From contig OX637797.1 of the NCBI GenBank assembly GCA_951802425.1, positions 1-64,000 on the forward strand: DNA of 64,000 bases, in the 5' to 3' direction. Every line of letters starts with the position of its first letter. Position 1 is the stretch's first letter. A program made the translations under genes and the position numbers. Below the pieces are notes generated by a model. That model searched no databases, was not told where the DNA came from, and was given only the letters and a program-made list of their open reading frames with translations. This stretch comes from Clavaria fumosa. Taxonomy: Eukaryota; Basidiomycota; Agaricomycetes; Agaricales; Clavariaceae. Shown here in pieces: positions 31,906-44,576 of this stretch.

Positions 31906-34127
31906 CGAGCTCCACTCTAAATGGCAAATGAAGAGTAGGGAGTATTCATGGCATGTACATGGTGATCTCTCGCCGCTTTCGGTGTTGTTAGTCCAGGAGT
32001 TGGCATCACATGCGGGGCTGCCGCTATGGTAAATTTTGTGACCGGGCCCCAACGGTAGTATCGCCTTCGCTACCGCCACCCCCCCCCACAATCGTGAACT
32101 GCGCCATCGCGCCTCGACGCTATCATCGCTTTTATTACCGCTACCGCCGTGACCATGGGCTGCGAAACCGGCCCTGGCGGCATGGCCGCTGTTACGACGG
32201 CCGCCCTCCGCCGTCATGGGCCGCGCCATCGCTTCTACTGGCACTTCGACGCTACCGTTGCGCGTGTGCTACTACCTGACCCACCATCACCTAACTTTGA
32301 CGCCATCGTCGCTTTTCGCATCCTGAGATGTAGGTACCCGGCGCATGTGGGGGGTCCACCGACAAGAGCGGTGGCGGTGCTCACCAAAGGGGGAGAGGGA
32401 TAGCGGCGGTACAGGGCTGACGGCGGGGGTGGTGCTCGGCGAGAGCGGTGGCGGTGCAGGGCTGGGGCGGTGGCGGTGAAGTGGCGGTGCGGGACGCGCA
32501 TGGCCCAACCGCGTCCTCGTTCCCCTCTTAGCCACCTGTGCTGCTCACTCCCAGCATGCCAAAACCTAGGTCCTACATACCTACCAAGATCCAATGTGAT
32601 GCAGGCTTGGACATGTTACAGGTGAGCCATCCATGTAAATGGCCAGGACACCCACACCTCTCACAATGTACAAAGTAAGTTGGCTGGATGTGTATCTCAA
32701 TGTGGGTATCCAGGACTCCCATGCTCACATGATGCACAAAGTTGACTGGAGGTGTATGTCAAAGTAGGTGTCATGGATGCCCACATGTTATAAAGTCAGT
32801 TCAGTTGTGAGTTGAGTCAGTGTCAAAGCTTGAATGCATGTGTTTCATAGTGTGTGGCCCACAGCTATCAACATATGGGGGAGACACAATTGCTGAATCA
32901 AGTCACTTGGGCAGAGACAGGAGAACAGACAATAATATAAGGGCAATGGTATGCTGGTATATGGGTGACTATCTAATAGTGCCAGAGGGGCAGCAGGGAG
33001 CACCTCAGATAGAGGAGAGCTTGAATGGATGCTAGATAGAATGGAAGAAGAAGGCCCACCATGGGTATTGGAGACAGGAAGGCATAATAATGTTAGCCAC
33101 ATAGACAAGAAAGACTGATGAAATGTGGAAACAAAATTCCCTATCCCTGTCCCCAGTCATCTCAGACCTTCAGAGTCTACAGTCAGCAAGTCACTCAACT
33201 CAATGTAAGTCCCTGTCTATCATGCTCACCTTGCTTGTACTGCACTAGTCACCCTGCTTGTGCCATCCCATGCCACTCTCAATGCTTGCACCATCCACCC
33301 CACCCTCCTTACTTGCACTGCCTACCCTGCTCAACCCACTTGTGCCATACACCCTGCCCATCCCACTTGCACTGCCCACTGCTAACCATGACTGCCACTT
33401 ACCTGCTCACCCTGCTTGCACTACCCATCTCACTCAACCTAATTGCACTGCCTGCCCCACTCACCTGCTTGCCCTGCTTCCACTGCTTTGTTGACTGACA
33501 ATATGTGCATGCCATTGGCTGACTATTTGCACTTATCATTGGTCAACAATATGGGCATGTTGTTGATTGAGGATTGAGTTTCCTTGGTCAATGATATAAA
33601 CTGAACTAACACTGCCAGTAGTTCTATGACATCAATGCACAGAAAGAAACAAGTACCTGTTTTCCCACCTTCCATCCTGATCCCAAGCTGCAAACCTTAT
33701 GGGATTAATGAATGCAACAGTACACACACACTGAGTTGAGAAGAGACAGAATTATTATACAAGCAGGACATCACATATTATGAGATGAGCAAAGGAGAGG
33801 TGCACACACCACTTATCCACAATACAGACCTGCATGCCTCAGGCATGCATGCAACTGAGCCATGCAGGGCCTATGCCAATGACAATATGTGCATCAAGAT
33901 TGCCAAGTCACAAGCAGCAAACCAAGAGACCAGTGTAGATATGTCATGGCCCCATCAATGAGGGATACCTTCACTGCTGTCACCACTGTCAGATTGTTCC
34001 TTGACACCAACCAAATATGTTATCTATCCTCTTGACAGCTATGAATGTCTCCACTCTTATAGCACCACCATCAGTTTGTTCCCCAGCATCAGAATTCTTA
34101 TATTCATTGACCACTGTGTCATTACCC
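31906..34127. other. Non-coding transition into CpG-poor repeat DNA
   Basis: 31906-32560 is CpG-rich, with gcc/ggc-rich simple sequence (TACCGCTACCGCC-like). From about 32565 on, CpG almost disappears and TpG/CpA rise. No coding capacity is recognised in 32600-34127. Confidence 0.6.
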
Positions 34128-34436
34128 AGGGGCATTGCAATTCCTATCTGCATCACATGTGAGAACATGGTGCCTAAGGCAGTTGCAAATGCCATCTTTC
34201 AAACTTCTTCAGGTTCCACATGCACTTGCTTGTACACATCTGACAGATATGTACATGGCTCTAGCCATGTCTTGTCTGATCTGGTCCTGGTCAGGCAACA
34301 GGGTGATATCCCATAAGGTGTTTGCATTCTGTTTCTGACAGTCTACGACTGTCCACAGAAGCAGATTCTGGCTCATTTTTGGGATACAAAGCATAGGATC
34401 TGCTTGCATGATGCTGCCCCTGGCTTCTAGTAACCA
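34128..34436 (-). pseudogene. Inverted gypsy reverse transcriptase fragment
   Basis: On the minus strand: PMLCIPKMSQNLLLWTVVDC, then DITLLPDQDQIRQDMARAMY, matching the N-terminal RT of the young element at 52163-53203. Heavily CpG-depleted. It ends abruptly at 34436 against gag in the opposite orientation. Confidence 0.75.
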
Positions 34437-35678
34437 TTGAGAGCCAACAAGTTGAATGGGCCCATTCAGATGGATGGAACCACCCCAGAAGGAGTGGGAG
34501 ATTAATCAGGAAGTATCCCCAAGTTCTACCAACTACCAAAGTGATGTGTTACATCGCTATCTTGTGATGATATGAGATAAAACCTTGCTATTGCCAAGGC
34601 AATAGCTGAGATTAAGGGGATCAAGATTGAGCCCCCTGAGCTCTATGACAGACAAGATGATCTTGTTGTCTGGGAAAGGTGGCTCAATGGCCTCTTTAAC
34701 TACTTCTACTTTTATAGAGTAGTCTGACTGCAGTTGGAGAACCAATGTGTCATGTTAGCAGGTTCACAACTGAGCAGAATAGCTGCTACTTGGTATACCC
34801 AAGAAGTAACAGGACTGTCCTGTGCTCCTCAAAGGTCCACCTTCAAGGAATTGATAACTGCTATGTTTAAGTGGTTCCTGACTGAGGTAATGGCCCAAAA
34901 GGCTGTGGATGCCTTCTACCAGGTAAAGTTCACAAAGGTGAAGGGTGCCTTGGGATTCTGGAACAAACTGGCCCAGGCAGCTGAGCAAATGCTCACCCCA
35001 CCTGATGCTGGTATGATGAAGAGGCAGTTCCTTAATGGACTGCGTAACGAGATGGTGGAGGCCATATTCAAAACTCATGCAATTAGCATCGAGGATATTA
35101 TCAACACTAGTCGCCAAGTGGAAGTGACCCTCCACTACCTCCGGCAGCAGAGGGCAGTGCCTTCATCAGGGAACCCAGTGGGTACCAAAGGAAACCTGCC
35201 CACAGGTGGAATACCTGTGGGGCAGCAGTTTGTGAGACTGTGGCCATATCAGCCACACACAGACCACAGGCCAGGGGAACCTGTTCCCCTGTGGATTGAC
35301 TGTGTGCAGGATGAATGCACCCCAGCCGGAGGGAGTAAACCCCAGCTAGAACTGCCCAAGGCTGGGCCACAAATTGGAGAGGAGCGGAAAGCTCCTTTAA
35401 TATATTATACATGCAGGAAAGCAGGGCATTACATGAGTGCATGTCTGCAGTCACAGTGAAAGCCAGAGGCTTTTGGGGGAAATGTAAGGAACTATGCCTT
35501 ACAGGAGGATCCAGGCAAGGCAGAGCCCAATAAACCACAGGAGATACCTGTGGTTGAAAGCAAGGAGCCAGAGGACGAAAACCTACTGGAGGAAGTTGTG
35601 GAAGATGACTATGCTGGTTGTGGGGACCAGTACGATTCTGACAAGCTCAAGGAAGAGATGGAAAGCAACCAGGTTGCT

Positions 35679-36520
35679 TGTCACGGTCCTATCCAGTCAC
35701 CTAATCACCTCCGAAACACCTCTGAAACACCTCCGAAGCACCTCCGAAGCATCTCCGGCATCTCCGACACAGTTCCGCCCGGACTCCGCTCCGCTCCATC
35801 TCCGCTCCGGCTCCAACTCCGAAGCTCCAGTCCGGACTTTTGTCGGACTTCGATATCGGTCTTTCGGACCATATGGACTTTGTTTCTAGCATGTTCCCTG
35901 GCGCTATTCCATGGTTGGTAACCATTGGGACAATGCCCACTACCCATGGGAACTTATTCTTTGCCTTACATGTATCATCTATGCCTTCCCACTCCTCAGG
36001 TGAAATTACTATGCATATTTGATATATTCATGTTTCACAGTCTGCCCTATGCCCTACCCTAGTAGCATATAAGCCCCCATGTATCTCCATGATCCTCAGT
36101 TCGAATATTAACGTTATTTCTGGTCCTTGTCACTTGGTCTGTGCGTTAAGGGACTTCGTCCTCACTGTTCTCGACAGTCCCGACGAGTTCCGCAAAACTC
36201 CGGTGGACTCCGACGGACTCCGGGCGATTTCCCTTCGGACTTCGTCCTTCCTTGTCCTGGAAAGCAAAGTACCAGCAAGGTTAAATTGGGACACGTATAC
36301 ACGCGGTGGCACAACCCATAAGTTGAGGCCATAGTCCCAACACCTTTGACCTCCTTCTAGTTCTTTCCCTTGGTGTAGAGGAGAAGTCTTCATGCAACTC
36401 CGATCCGGACTCCGAACGGACTCCGCTCCGCTCCGGCTTTGCCTTTGCCACCCTCCTTTTTGGTCTCCTCTACACTACCCCTCCCACTCCTGCTTTGAAG
36501 CAAAGAATCAGATCTTAACA
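35679..36520. mobile_element. TCCG-rich solo LTR with TTGCT target duplication
   Basis: 842 bp starting TGTCACGGTCC and ending GATCTTAACA, flanked by TTGCT at 35674-35678 and 36521-36525. The interrupted gag-pol frame resumes exactly after the duplication. Internal arrays of CTCCGAA, CTCCGGC and GGACTCCG keep CpG intact, unlike the host element. Confidence 0.85.
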
Positions 36521-36699
36521 TTGCTGGAATCTGTGAAGTGGAGGAAGACAATGTCCTCTACATGACAGAAGTGTGCATTGGACATGTGGATGACAGGCTG
36601 TTCTGGGCGCATGTCTGGAAAGAACAGACAGGATCGCATCTGGTAGTAACAAAGGAGGCAAGACAATGCCTCACAGCCTACATCATGGTTGGACACAAT

Positions 36700-37806
36700 C
36701 GATCCTGGCAACCCATGTAGTCTCACTACATGTGTTAGAAAGAGCCACGCTAGCTCTGCTGCCATTACCAACATGGTGACTGGTACTAGGTGTACCAGTG
36801 AGGTGAGGTGGCAAATCACCACCCAGAGGTAGTCCACCTCTTTTGACATAGGAAATGGACCTACAAAGTCCATTCCTATTGATTCCCAGGGCCGCCTGGG
36901 AATTGGGAGGGTATGTAGAAGCCCTTGCAGCTTCTGAGGGGAAGTCTTGCTTGTTTGGCACATGTCACATGATGAGCAAAACTTCTCAATGTCCTTAGAC
37001 ACTGATGGCCACCAATAATAGCAGTGGACATAGTCCATCGTTATCTGCAACCCTGTGTGTCCTAGGACTGCATGGGCCTCCTGGATCACTATTCCAGGGA
37101 TGCTTTTCCCTTCATGAAGGGTATGAGGCACACAGAGCACCTCATCTCCCTTTCTGTTCTCCACAAAGATCAGGTCATCCCTGATCTTGAAACTGGTTTA
37201 ATTCCCTGGTTTTTCCTGTATTATTTTAAACAGGTGATCCTGTTTGTAGCCATCACAGATGCTTTGCAGCACCCTGTCATTCCCCCCTTCCACACAGGGC
37301 CTTAACGGCACAAGTGTCTTGTCCCATACATCCCTGTCTGCTTGGGGCTCAGGCAGCAGCTGCTCCTGCTCAGTCTCCTGCTCCGCAGCAGGTGCGTGTA
37401 CTTGTAGTGCGTGCACCTCCTCCAGGCATCTGTGGGGCAGCTTGTCCCCTTCAGGGTCAAGGTGAATATCTGCCTTCACATACTCATGATCTGGATGAAT
37501 CTCATCTGTCGCATCACTCATATGGTAACATGAAAGGCAATCCACAACTTTGTTGTGCTTGCCTTTAATGTAAGTAATAGAGTAGTCAAACCTCTCCATA
37601 TATTCCATCCACCTGGCCTGCCAGCCAGACAAGTGCATTTGGTTCTTGAAGAACCCCAGTGCTTCATGGTCCATGACCACATTGATCTGTCTGCCAAGGA
37701 GTTTATCCTCCCATTTCTGCAGTGATCCAACAATTGCTAAGGCCTCCCAGTCCCAAGTTTTATAACTAAACTGGGCCAGGCTAAATCTTTTAGACATAAA
37801 CACTGC
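36700..37806 (-). pseudogene. Inverted RNase H-integrase segment in the decayed gypsy element
   Basis: Minus-strand frame with KTWDWEALAIVGSLQKWEDKL (RNase H end), INVVMDHEALGFFKNQ, the HHCC-type zinc region with SCDMCQTSKTS, and GMDFVGPFPMSKEVDYLWVV (integrase core). It equals roughly 51187-52276 of the young element but is inverted relative to the rest of this copy. Confidence 0.8.
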
Positions 37807-38684
37807 TGCAGACAGATGGAGTGATGGAGCAGTCAATCTGATCTGTGGTCCAGCCAGACCAGACAGATTGGGCGGAGCGAATCCCAATGGTCAAGTTTGC
37901 CATTAACAATAAGCATGTCTATGGGGTTCACCCTATTTGAATCAACCTATGGGTATATGCCCCAGATGATGGCAGAGTTGCTGGACAACCTCCAGGCTGT
38001 GCCCAGAGGAGTAAGGATGTTCGCAGAGAAGGCTGCACTCAACCTTTCAATGGCACATGACATGATCATAGAAAGTTGCATCCACCAGATGTTTTATGCT
38101 AATCAGCATAGACAGGAAGAGCACCCATTTATAGAGGGAGAATTAGTTTATTGGGCCTTACCCAATATGGTCATGTAGACCAGAATCATCCACATATGAG
38201 CTGGAGCTCCCCAACTCACTAAAGTCAAGGAGAATCCACCTGACATTCCATGTCAGCTGGCTACAGCGACATGAGCCAAACAACAACATGTTGTTTCTGC
38301 ACTGTGAAGTGAAAGTCTTTTATGACTTTGGAATGGATCCAAAGGAGGAATGGCTGGTCAATGCCATTATTGGCCATAGGTGGGAAGGATGCCACCTAGA
38401 ATGTGAGGTCCAATGGAACCTTGGGGATACAACTTGGGAGCTGTATATGGGAGTCAAAGAGCTAGCAGCTCTAGACTACCTTGAATTGCAAGGGGTGGAA
38501 TCATGGAGGGCACTGCCTCGGCACCCTTGAGCAGAGTGCAGACAGAGCACCCATGCAGAGTGGTAAACATGATTGAGCCAGACCGCAGGGTCATTAGCCA
38601 CAGTGATTGAGTCACATGGTGGCTCAGGTACAAAACCTTAAGAGGGTCCACCCTCTTTTTCTTATTTCTCCATCAACCATAACC

Positions 38685-40795
38685 ATGGATGATCCAATGG
38701 GGAGACCCCATCTCCTCATGCTATCCCTGCTGCTGCTGTCCCTGGCCTTGCACCAGGAAACTCATTGCTGACGAGCATCATCAGAATGGCTGGGTTGTCC
38801 CAGCCGTTATTGTCACAAGGGGAGGAGGCCCTCCCCTGGGTCCAAGACCACATAATTCATGCGATAACTCACAGATCCTGGTGCCCTCAGTGCATCAGGT
38901 TCCATTGTCACATCTTCGAGTTGCTGTTGCACTTGGATGAAGTGTTTCAGCAAACACTTAAGGAAGTGCAGGAAAGTGCTAAGCACAAACTTGGGCTGGG
39001 GCTTGAGGTGATGCAGTGCAAGCTGGAAGACTTGTGCAAGGATAATGAGAAGGGCAGTGCCCTTTGTGTGGGTCATCAGCAAAAGCTTGAAAAAGCTTAT
39101 GATAATTTGGACAAGGTTGAAGAAGACCTTAGAGGGGCACAGGAGAAGATTCTCTCCTTGACAGAAAAGTTGGCAAGCACCAATGAGGAACTTGCTGCAC
39201 TGTGAACCACAGCAAAGGGAAAGGGACCTGAAAGGGACCCCTTGGAGTGGGACCCAAAATGGGCCCGCACCACTGTCTCGTATGCGGACATAGCACTGCC
39301 TACAGGGGACATTGACATCCCCATGAGTTTTGAAGAGGGATATCCCCCTCTTCCACCTGCTGGTGTCAGTCAGCAGAATCCTGATGCCTCACTGAGGCAT
39401 AAATGAACTTTCTCAGAGATGGTTGTCACACCTTTGACAAGGGGTTATCCCTTTAATGCCCCTCAACCAGACAGAGCTCCAGATGGCTACCCTTGGCCAT
39501 CTGGGGTGTCCATGAAACCTGGCACATGGGTTGTCAAGTTGAAGACAGTTGAGGAGGTGATTGCCCTCAACCAATAGGTGCATCATGGAGTGCCTGACGG
39601 CAGTTATGATATGACTGCCATGATGAAGATGCGATGGGCTGTCAAGGAGGCCCAGAAGAACGCCACAGCAGCTAAGCCACCTATGCCAGTTGAGGACTGG
39701 CTGGTGAGGAACTGGAGAGTTCCTGCCAGGGTCAAGAAATCAGCAGACCAGGTAGCCTGCCATCTGCAAGGGCAGATGTTGTGAGAGAGTGGAGGGATGG
39801 GCAACCCATCCCTGAGGACAGGACCCTCAGAAGTCACAGGAGGGGGAGTACCCTCCTATCCATTGTACCAGACATTGCTGCTGGCAATGATGAGAGTAGT
39901 TGTGCCTCCCATGAGGGAGTTTATAGATGTTGGGGAGCTGTTGCTCCCCCAAGAGTTGTGGCTCTTCTTTGTAGGAGAGAAGGGGGAAATTCCCCCTATG
40001 AATCCAAAAGGTGACAGAGGCACAGTGTCAGACCTGCACTGCTATGTTGAGGAAATAAGGATGGGCAGAGTGGCCATCCTTGGCATTGATAAAGATGGGG
40101 ACTCACCCCTGTCTTTTGCATGCAAGGTGGCCATCTGGCACACCATAATGGCATGCATGTCATCCCAGGCCCAGATGCAATGCCTGTTCCTGGCCATGGC
40201 CATGGCCCTCTTTGTCTCAAAGGGGGAATATGCGCAGGCCATCAAAGGGAGAGTCCTCCCTGTGTGATGGTCCAGACTCTGGACCACAAAAGTAACACTG
40301 ACAGTTGCACAGACGATCAAGGAATTTGCTGATGCCAGAGTGTCTGTTGAAGAAGCTCTGAGATGAATTTGTACTCATGTACCCACACAAGTACATGTGA
40401 AAGGGGAATGCCCCCTTGGATGATGACATCCAGCTAGTGCTGGCTGAATGGGAGAAGCCTCCCATACCCCCCCAAATGTATGCACTGCTAGAGTGCATAG
40501 GGCACAGCACACATCTGTGCTGCCTCTGGGTGGGGGAGATGACAGGGGACAAATGGAGGGGCAACCTGCCCCTGGAAGACAGTGGAAGTACATCCACTGT
40601 CTGAAACCCCCTAGGGCTGCCTATTGGAGGTTTAACAATATCCCAAACAGAGGGTGCAGGGCCCTCTCAAAACAAAAAAAGAAAGCAGCTAAGTCATCAG
40701 CCACTAAGGCTGCGAAGAGGCCTGTTGTGTCATTGCCCAACTGGAATGATGATGAGGGCAGGCCACCATGCGACTATGAGCAGGGCTTGGACTAG
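38685..40795 (+). pseudogene. Decayed extra ORF downstream of integrase
   Basis: Homologue of the 47989-50121 minus-strand ORF: MDDPMGRP..., LPWVQDHIIHAITHRSWCPQC, KLEDLCKDNEKGSALCVGHQ, DSYDMTAMMKMRWAVKEAQKN, GDRGTVSDLHCYVEEIRMGR, ending YEQGLD. Broken by several stops and small shifts. Keeps CAG and CGA codons where the young copy has TAA and TGA stops. Confidence 0.75.
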
Positions 40796-41094
40796 GCATC
40801 CAAGCCTTTTTTAAAAAAATTGCCTACCCCACAGGAGGAGACAGTGGCACTTGGGGCACCCCCACCAGGGTGTGCCACTTGTGACACACTGTCCAACTGG
40901 GGGCAGGTCACACAGACCACCAGGCTGGACCCATCAGCACCAGGCAAAGGCCCCAGGAGGGGATTGTGCCTGGTGACATGGTGACAACTCTGCCCAAGGG
41001 GATGTGCCCCTTTAATATTATTTTACGATCCTGCTTGTCATCCTGCACTGCCTGTGCATCGTCTCTGGTTAGGGGCCTCTCCAGTGTGGGAGGG

Positions 41095-41307
41095 TGTAAG
41101 GCCCCAGGCCTTCTATATTTCCTATTACATAATCTACATACCATATTTAGTTCAATAAGCATAGCCGCTTGGCTATGCTTACATCAGCAGCCCCTGGAGG
41201 GCCACTCATCTATATATACGATGTCACAACTGTACAGAGAGGGCAGATCCCTCTATATAGAACTACCTACTCAATATACCATTGAGTCCAGTTCTTTTGA
41301 GGGATGG
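41095..41307 (+). repeat. 3' LTR remnant of the decayed gypsy element
   Basis: Starts TGTAAGGC after a purine tract (GTGTGGGAGGG) and matches the young LTRs (reverse complement of 47466-47692), with TATATATACGATGTCACAAC and TATACCATTGAGTCCAG. It is cut off before the expected AAAGTATTACA end. Confidence 0.8.
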
Positions 41308-42384
41308 CCCTGGCTCAGGTGGTGTTGTCATTCATGATTTTTGACTGGCAGGGTGTGTTCTGGTGGTCAGTATGGGGGGGTTGTGTTCATGTAGTCCTGC
41401 TGCTCCCTGCATCTTTGGTCTGGTGACTGCTGGCATTGGTTAACATTCGGTTTTTGGCTTTATTTTGCTGTTCTCTGCTCTGCTCTAGTATGGGTAGGTG
41501 GTTTGGAAGTGTAGATATGGTAGTTAAGAGGCTCTTGTAAGGACTATGGTACTAGGTGACTGGGTATTCTTGATTTTGTTGTTGGGTTTTTATGGGTTGC
41601 CTAGAAAGGAAGTTGCTCCCTTCACTCCCTTGTTCAATGCCATTGTCACACTCTGAGTCAATCATTGCAACTGCCCTCATTGCCATCATGGTTGGTCATA
41701 TTGAGGCCATGGTCCCAGCTCCTGCCAGCACCCCAGCAGGCCAGTTGAATGTGGCTGACCCTGCATCTGTGAACAATGGGCCAGCATCTCCAATGGAATT
41801 GGTGATCTCACCTCTGCCATTGGGAAATGATGCAGTGTCTATCACCCTAGCTGTGTCCTGGGCAGAGTCACAACTGTGGTATCACTGCTTACCTCAATTT
41901 GTGCTTCACAAATAGTGTCCCAGTGCAAGACTGCCTGCCAGCTTCTGAGTCCCTCTGCCAATTTGGCACCTCGCTTGCAGGCCAGTACTCAGGGTCAGTG
42001 GCATGCAACATCCTGGCTGGTGTGAGAGCCTAGCACATCTTCTCCAATGTCCCTTGGAAGGGGGGTGTGCATCTCCAGCAAGCCCTGCATGGTGGTGAAA
42101 ACCTGCAGCCTGTGACCTCAATCATGCCCACTGGACCCATCCTGATTACTGTGCATGTCCCTGAATGGAGTATAAGCAGAGTCACAATACCTGCCTTCAC
42201 TACCATTATCACCCTGCTGAAGATCAGCCTTGACATGAGATCCCAGAACCAACTGAGGCCACTCTGAGTGTGTCTGGACCTCTGGACCATGACGAAGAGT
42301 GAGCCTTTGGTCACTGATGATGATGATAAACTAAATGACCTTCTGACACCTCAAGCTGATCATGAACTAACTCTGGTGCATCTC
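41308..42384. other. CpG-poor non-coding DNA
   Basis: No recognisable gene. A short plus-strand frame (41592-41915) has no motif. Probably decayed repeat sequence. Confidence 0.5.
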
Positions 42385-42875
42385 TATCAGACTGGGTCTC
42401 ACAAAACTTAAAGGTAAGGTCATGACAACAATACTAAGATGAGGGGAAAAGAGTACAAAAAAGGAAAAGTGAAAGTATATATACTGATTGCTTCGGCACT
42501 TGCTGGCATTCCCATGCTTGGACCCTTGGATCATGTGACATGCCAAGGCACAGGTCAGGTGACTTTGGGGATTATGTAATCTGACCCTCAGCCACAGGTC
42601 ATGTGACCTTCCAACAAGCCTCCCCAGTTTCTCTACAACTCCTCTTTGGGATGGCTTAGGTAAGTGATCCTAACATCACCCCCCTCTTAAGGCTGGGTGT
42701 CCTGACCAGCTAGCTTGGCATTGTCAGGGTGGGAGAGGAAGAAGTCCCAGAGAAGCAATGTTACATTAGTGAGGTTCAGGGCTCCCAAGTGTTTTCCTCC
42801 ACTGGGTATCCCAACCACTTCACCAAGTACTTAACCCATGCCCCACCTTCTTGACATCAAGGATCACCTCCACAT

Positions 42876-43162
42876 AGGGTGTGACATGGGTACAGGTACA
42901 GGTAGGGTACGGGTAGGTATTCTGCTACCCGTGCGCTTTAAAAAAAGCCCTAGAACATCCAAAACAGACAGGAATTGGTTGAGATATGCTTATAACAATC
43001 TGAAACTACTGTTTCAAGCATACCTCACTCAATTCTTGTCCATTTTCAATGTTCTAGGGCTCATTTTGATGGGTAAACCCGCCGGGTACAGGTACGGGTA
43101 CATTCCGGGTGCGGGTACGGGACAGCATTGAGATACCCGCAGGTTTACCCATGTCACACCCT
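42876..43162. mobile_element. MITE-like element with 17-bp perfect TIRs
   Basis: Ends are AGGGTGTGACATGGGTA and TACCCATGTCACACCCT, perfect inverted repeats. Flanked by ACCTCCACAT at 42866-42875 and 43163-43172, a 10-bp target duplication. The 287-bp body is rich in GGTACAGGTACGGGTA and its complement and has no coding capacity. TSD length suggests a Mutator-like mover (inference). Confidence 0.88.
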
Positions 43163-43668
43163 ACCTCCACATCATACTCCAGGTGGTCATTGTCAATTGT
43201 AGGGGGTGGAGGGGGAGGCAGGTTCTGAGAAGGGAAGGAAGGGGGATGGTATGGAATCAACAGCAACTTGTTGAAGACCTGATGGATGTGCCACACCCAG
43301 GGGAGTCTGAGGCAATACCCTGCTGGTCCCACCTTCTCCTCAATTGTGAAGGGTCCTGCTCACTGATGGTCAAGCTTCTTGGAGGGCCAGTCCATTTTCA
43401 GGTTCCAGGTATCCAGCCAAACCAGGTCTTCTGTAGAGTACTCATGGCTCAGACACTTTCCAACATCATAGGTCCTCTTCATTGCTGCCACTGCTTTCTC
43501 CATTGCTTCCTTGGCTGCTCTTTGGGACTCTGTGAGCTTAGCCATCCACTCATCTGCAGCAGGGTTTACCTCCAAGGGTAGGCAGAGTCCCCCATTCCAT
43601 GGGTGCTGGCCATATTCAAGCCAGCACTTTCCATCCTCCATAAGTCTCTGGCATTGGGGAGACACCAT
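43163..43668 (-). pseudogene. Gypsy integrase C-terminus fragment
   Basis: Minus-strand frame with ADEWMAKLTESQRAAKEAME, YSTEDLVWLDTWNLKM, PSKKLDHQ, then in a shifted frame GPAGYCLRLPWVWHIHQVFN and EYDVE, matching the end of gypsy integrases. Interrupted by the MITE at 42876. Confidence 0.75.
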
Positions 43669-43769
43669 AGATCCACTCCACCAACCTCCTACTCAGGTTC
43701 AATTCCAGCCAATGGACTAGGATTCCTGAGTCCTTCTCTTCACTCATCTCTGCCTGTCAGAACAGCATC

Positions 43770-44100
43770 TCAAATTTCCCAAAGAACTCTGGTGCCATCA
43801 TGCCTGTTTCAACCCTGCAACATCTACAAGGGCAGTCACACAGTCATTTGGGTTATCAAATGCCTGCTTCATCTCATCCACAAATTCTGCCCAGGTTCTG
43901 GCCTCACCATTACCCAGGATCTCTTCCACCTCCATATTTGCTCATTCCACAGCAAATCCTTCTTCAGCAATTTTGCTCAGAGCAAAGAGGACCTTCACCA
44001 GGTCTGTAGTATAGGTAGTCAGGTTTGCCATAAACAGGAGGTGAAGGGATTAGAGGAAAATACAAAAGTTCCTTTTCACCCATTGAAGGGGGCAACAGCT
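43770..44100 (-). pseudogene. Gag fragment of the third gypsy family
   Basis: Minus-strand translation gives TDLVKVLFALSKIAEEGFAVE, then ILGNGEARTWAEFVDEMKQA and FDNPNDCVTALVDV, typical of basidiomycete gypsy gag. One stop and frame changes are present. Confidence 0.65.
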
Positions 44101-44121
44101 AGGTCAGCATCAATCTATGGC

Positions 44122-44576
44122 TAGTGAATTGCATGGGTATTGGTACCTGCACAGGTTTTCTTCACAGGTATGGGTAGGTGCGGGTATGGGTAATGGATTC
44201 TGGACCCTTCCAAAACCCATACCCTTCATAGGGGTACATGGGTAGCCAGTCAGCGTGGATCCTATTGTTGCATGTCCAGATTTGGCTGTCAGCTCAGTCA
44301 ACTTGGGCATTGATTTGCATTGGTATGTGGAGTAAGTTAGGTCTAGTGAAGGACAATGATGTTATGGGTGTCACAGTACTGGCTGAAGTTGAAGGAGATG
44401 AGGAGGAGATGGCAGATGGGTGGGACACCATTGTATTTGTGCATAGCATAGTCAGAAGTACAGACCTGTACCTGTACCTGGCAGTTTAGTGGACCCATAC
44501 CCATGGGTAAGGGTACTGTCAGGTGCGGGTACGGGTACAGTCAAATTTACCTGTGGGTTACCCATGCCATTCACTA
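44122..44576. mobile_element. Second GGGTA-rich TIR element
   Basis: Ends TAGTGAATTGCATGGGTA and TACCCATGCCATTCACTA (17 of 18 inverted match). Flanked by TCTATGGC at 44114-44121 and 44577-44584. The 455-bp interior has subterminal GGTGCGGGTATGGGTA-type arrays like the element at 42876, but the outer TIR bases differ, so the two are related subfamilies. Confidence 0.82.

Larger units (their letters stand above)
34437..41307 (+). mobile_element. Decayed, rearranged Ty3/gypsy element (same family as 47466-58369)
   Basis: Plus-strand order: gag (about 34437-35459, with knuckle remnant CRKAGHYMSAC), start of the protease region (35460-35678, then 36521-36695), an inverted RNase H-integrase segment (36700-37806), plus-strand integrase C-terminus and chromodomain (37807-38530), an extra ORF (38685-40795) and a 3' LTR (41095-41307). 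A solo LTR interrupts it at 35679-36520. Most differences from the young copy are CpG to TpG or CpA. Reverse transcriptase is missing between protease and RNase H except for the inverted piece at 34128. Confidence 0.82.

Noticed and set aside
31112..31920. Repetitive open frames in both strands
   Set aside because: They follow the tandem repeat unit and share no similarity to known proteins.
42876..44576. GGGTA arrays as telomere sequence
   Set aside because: The motif is GGTACGGGTA with inverted ends and target duplications, not TTAGGG arrays; a transposon explains it better.
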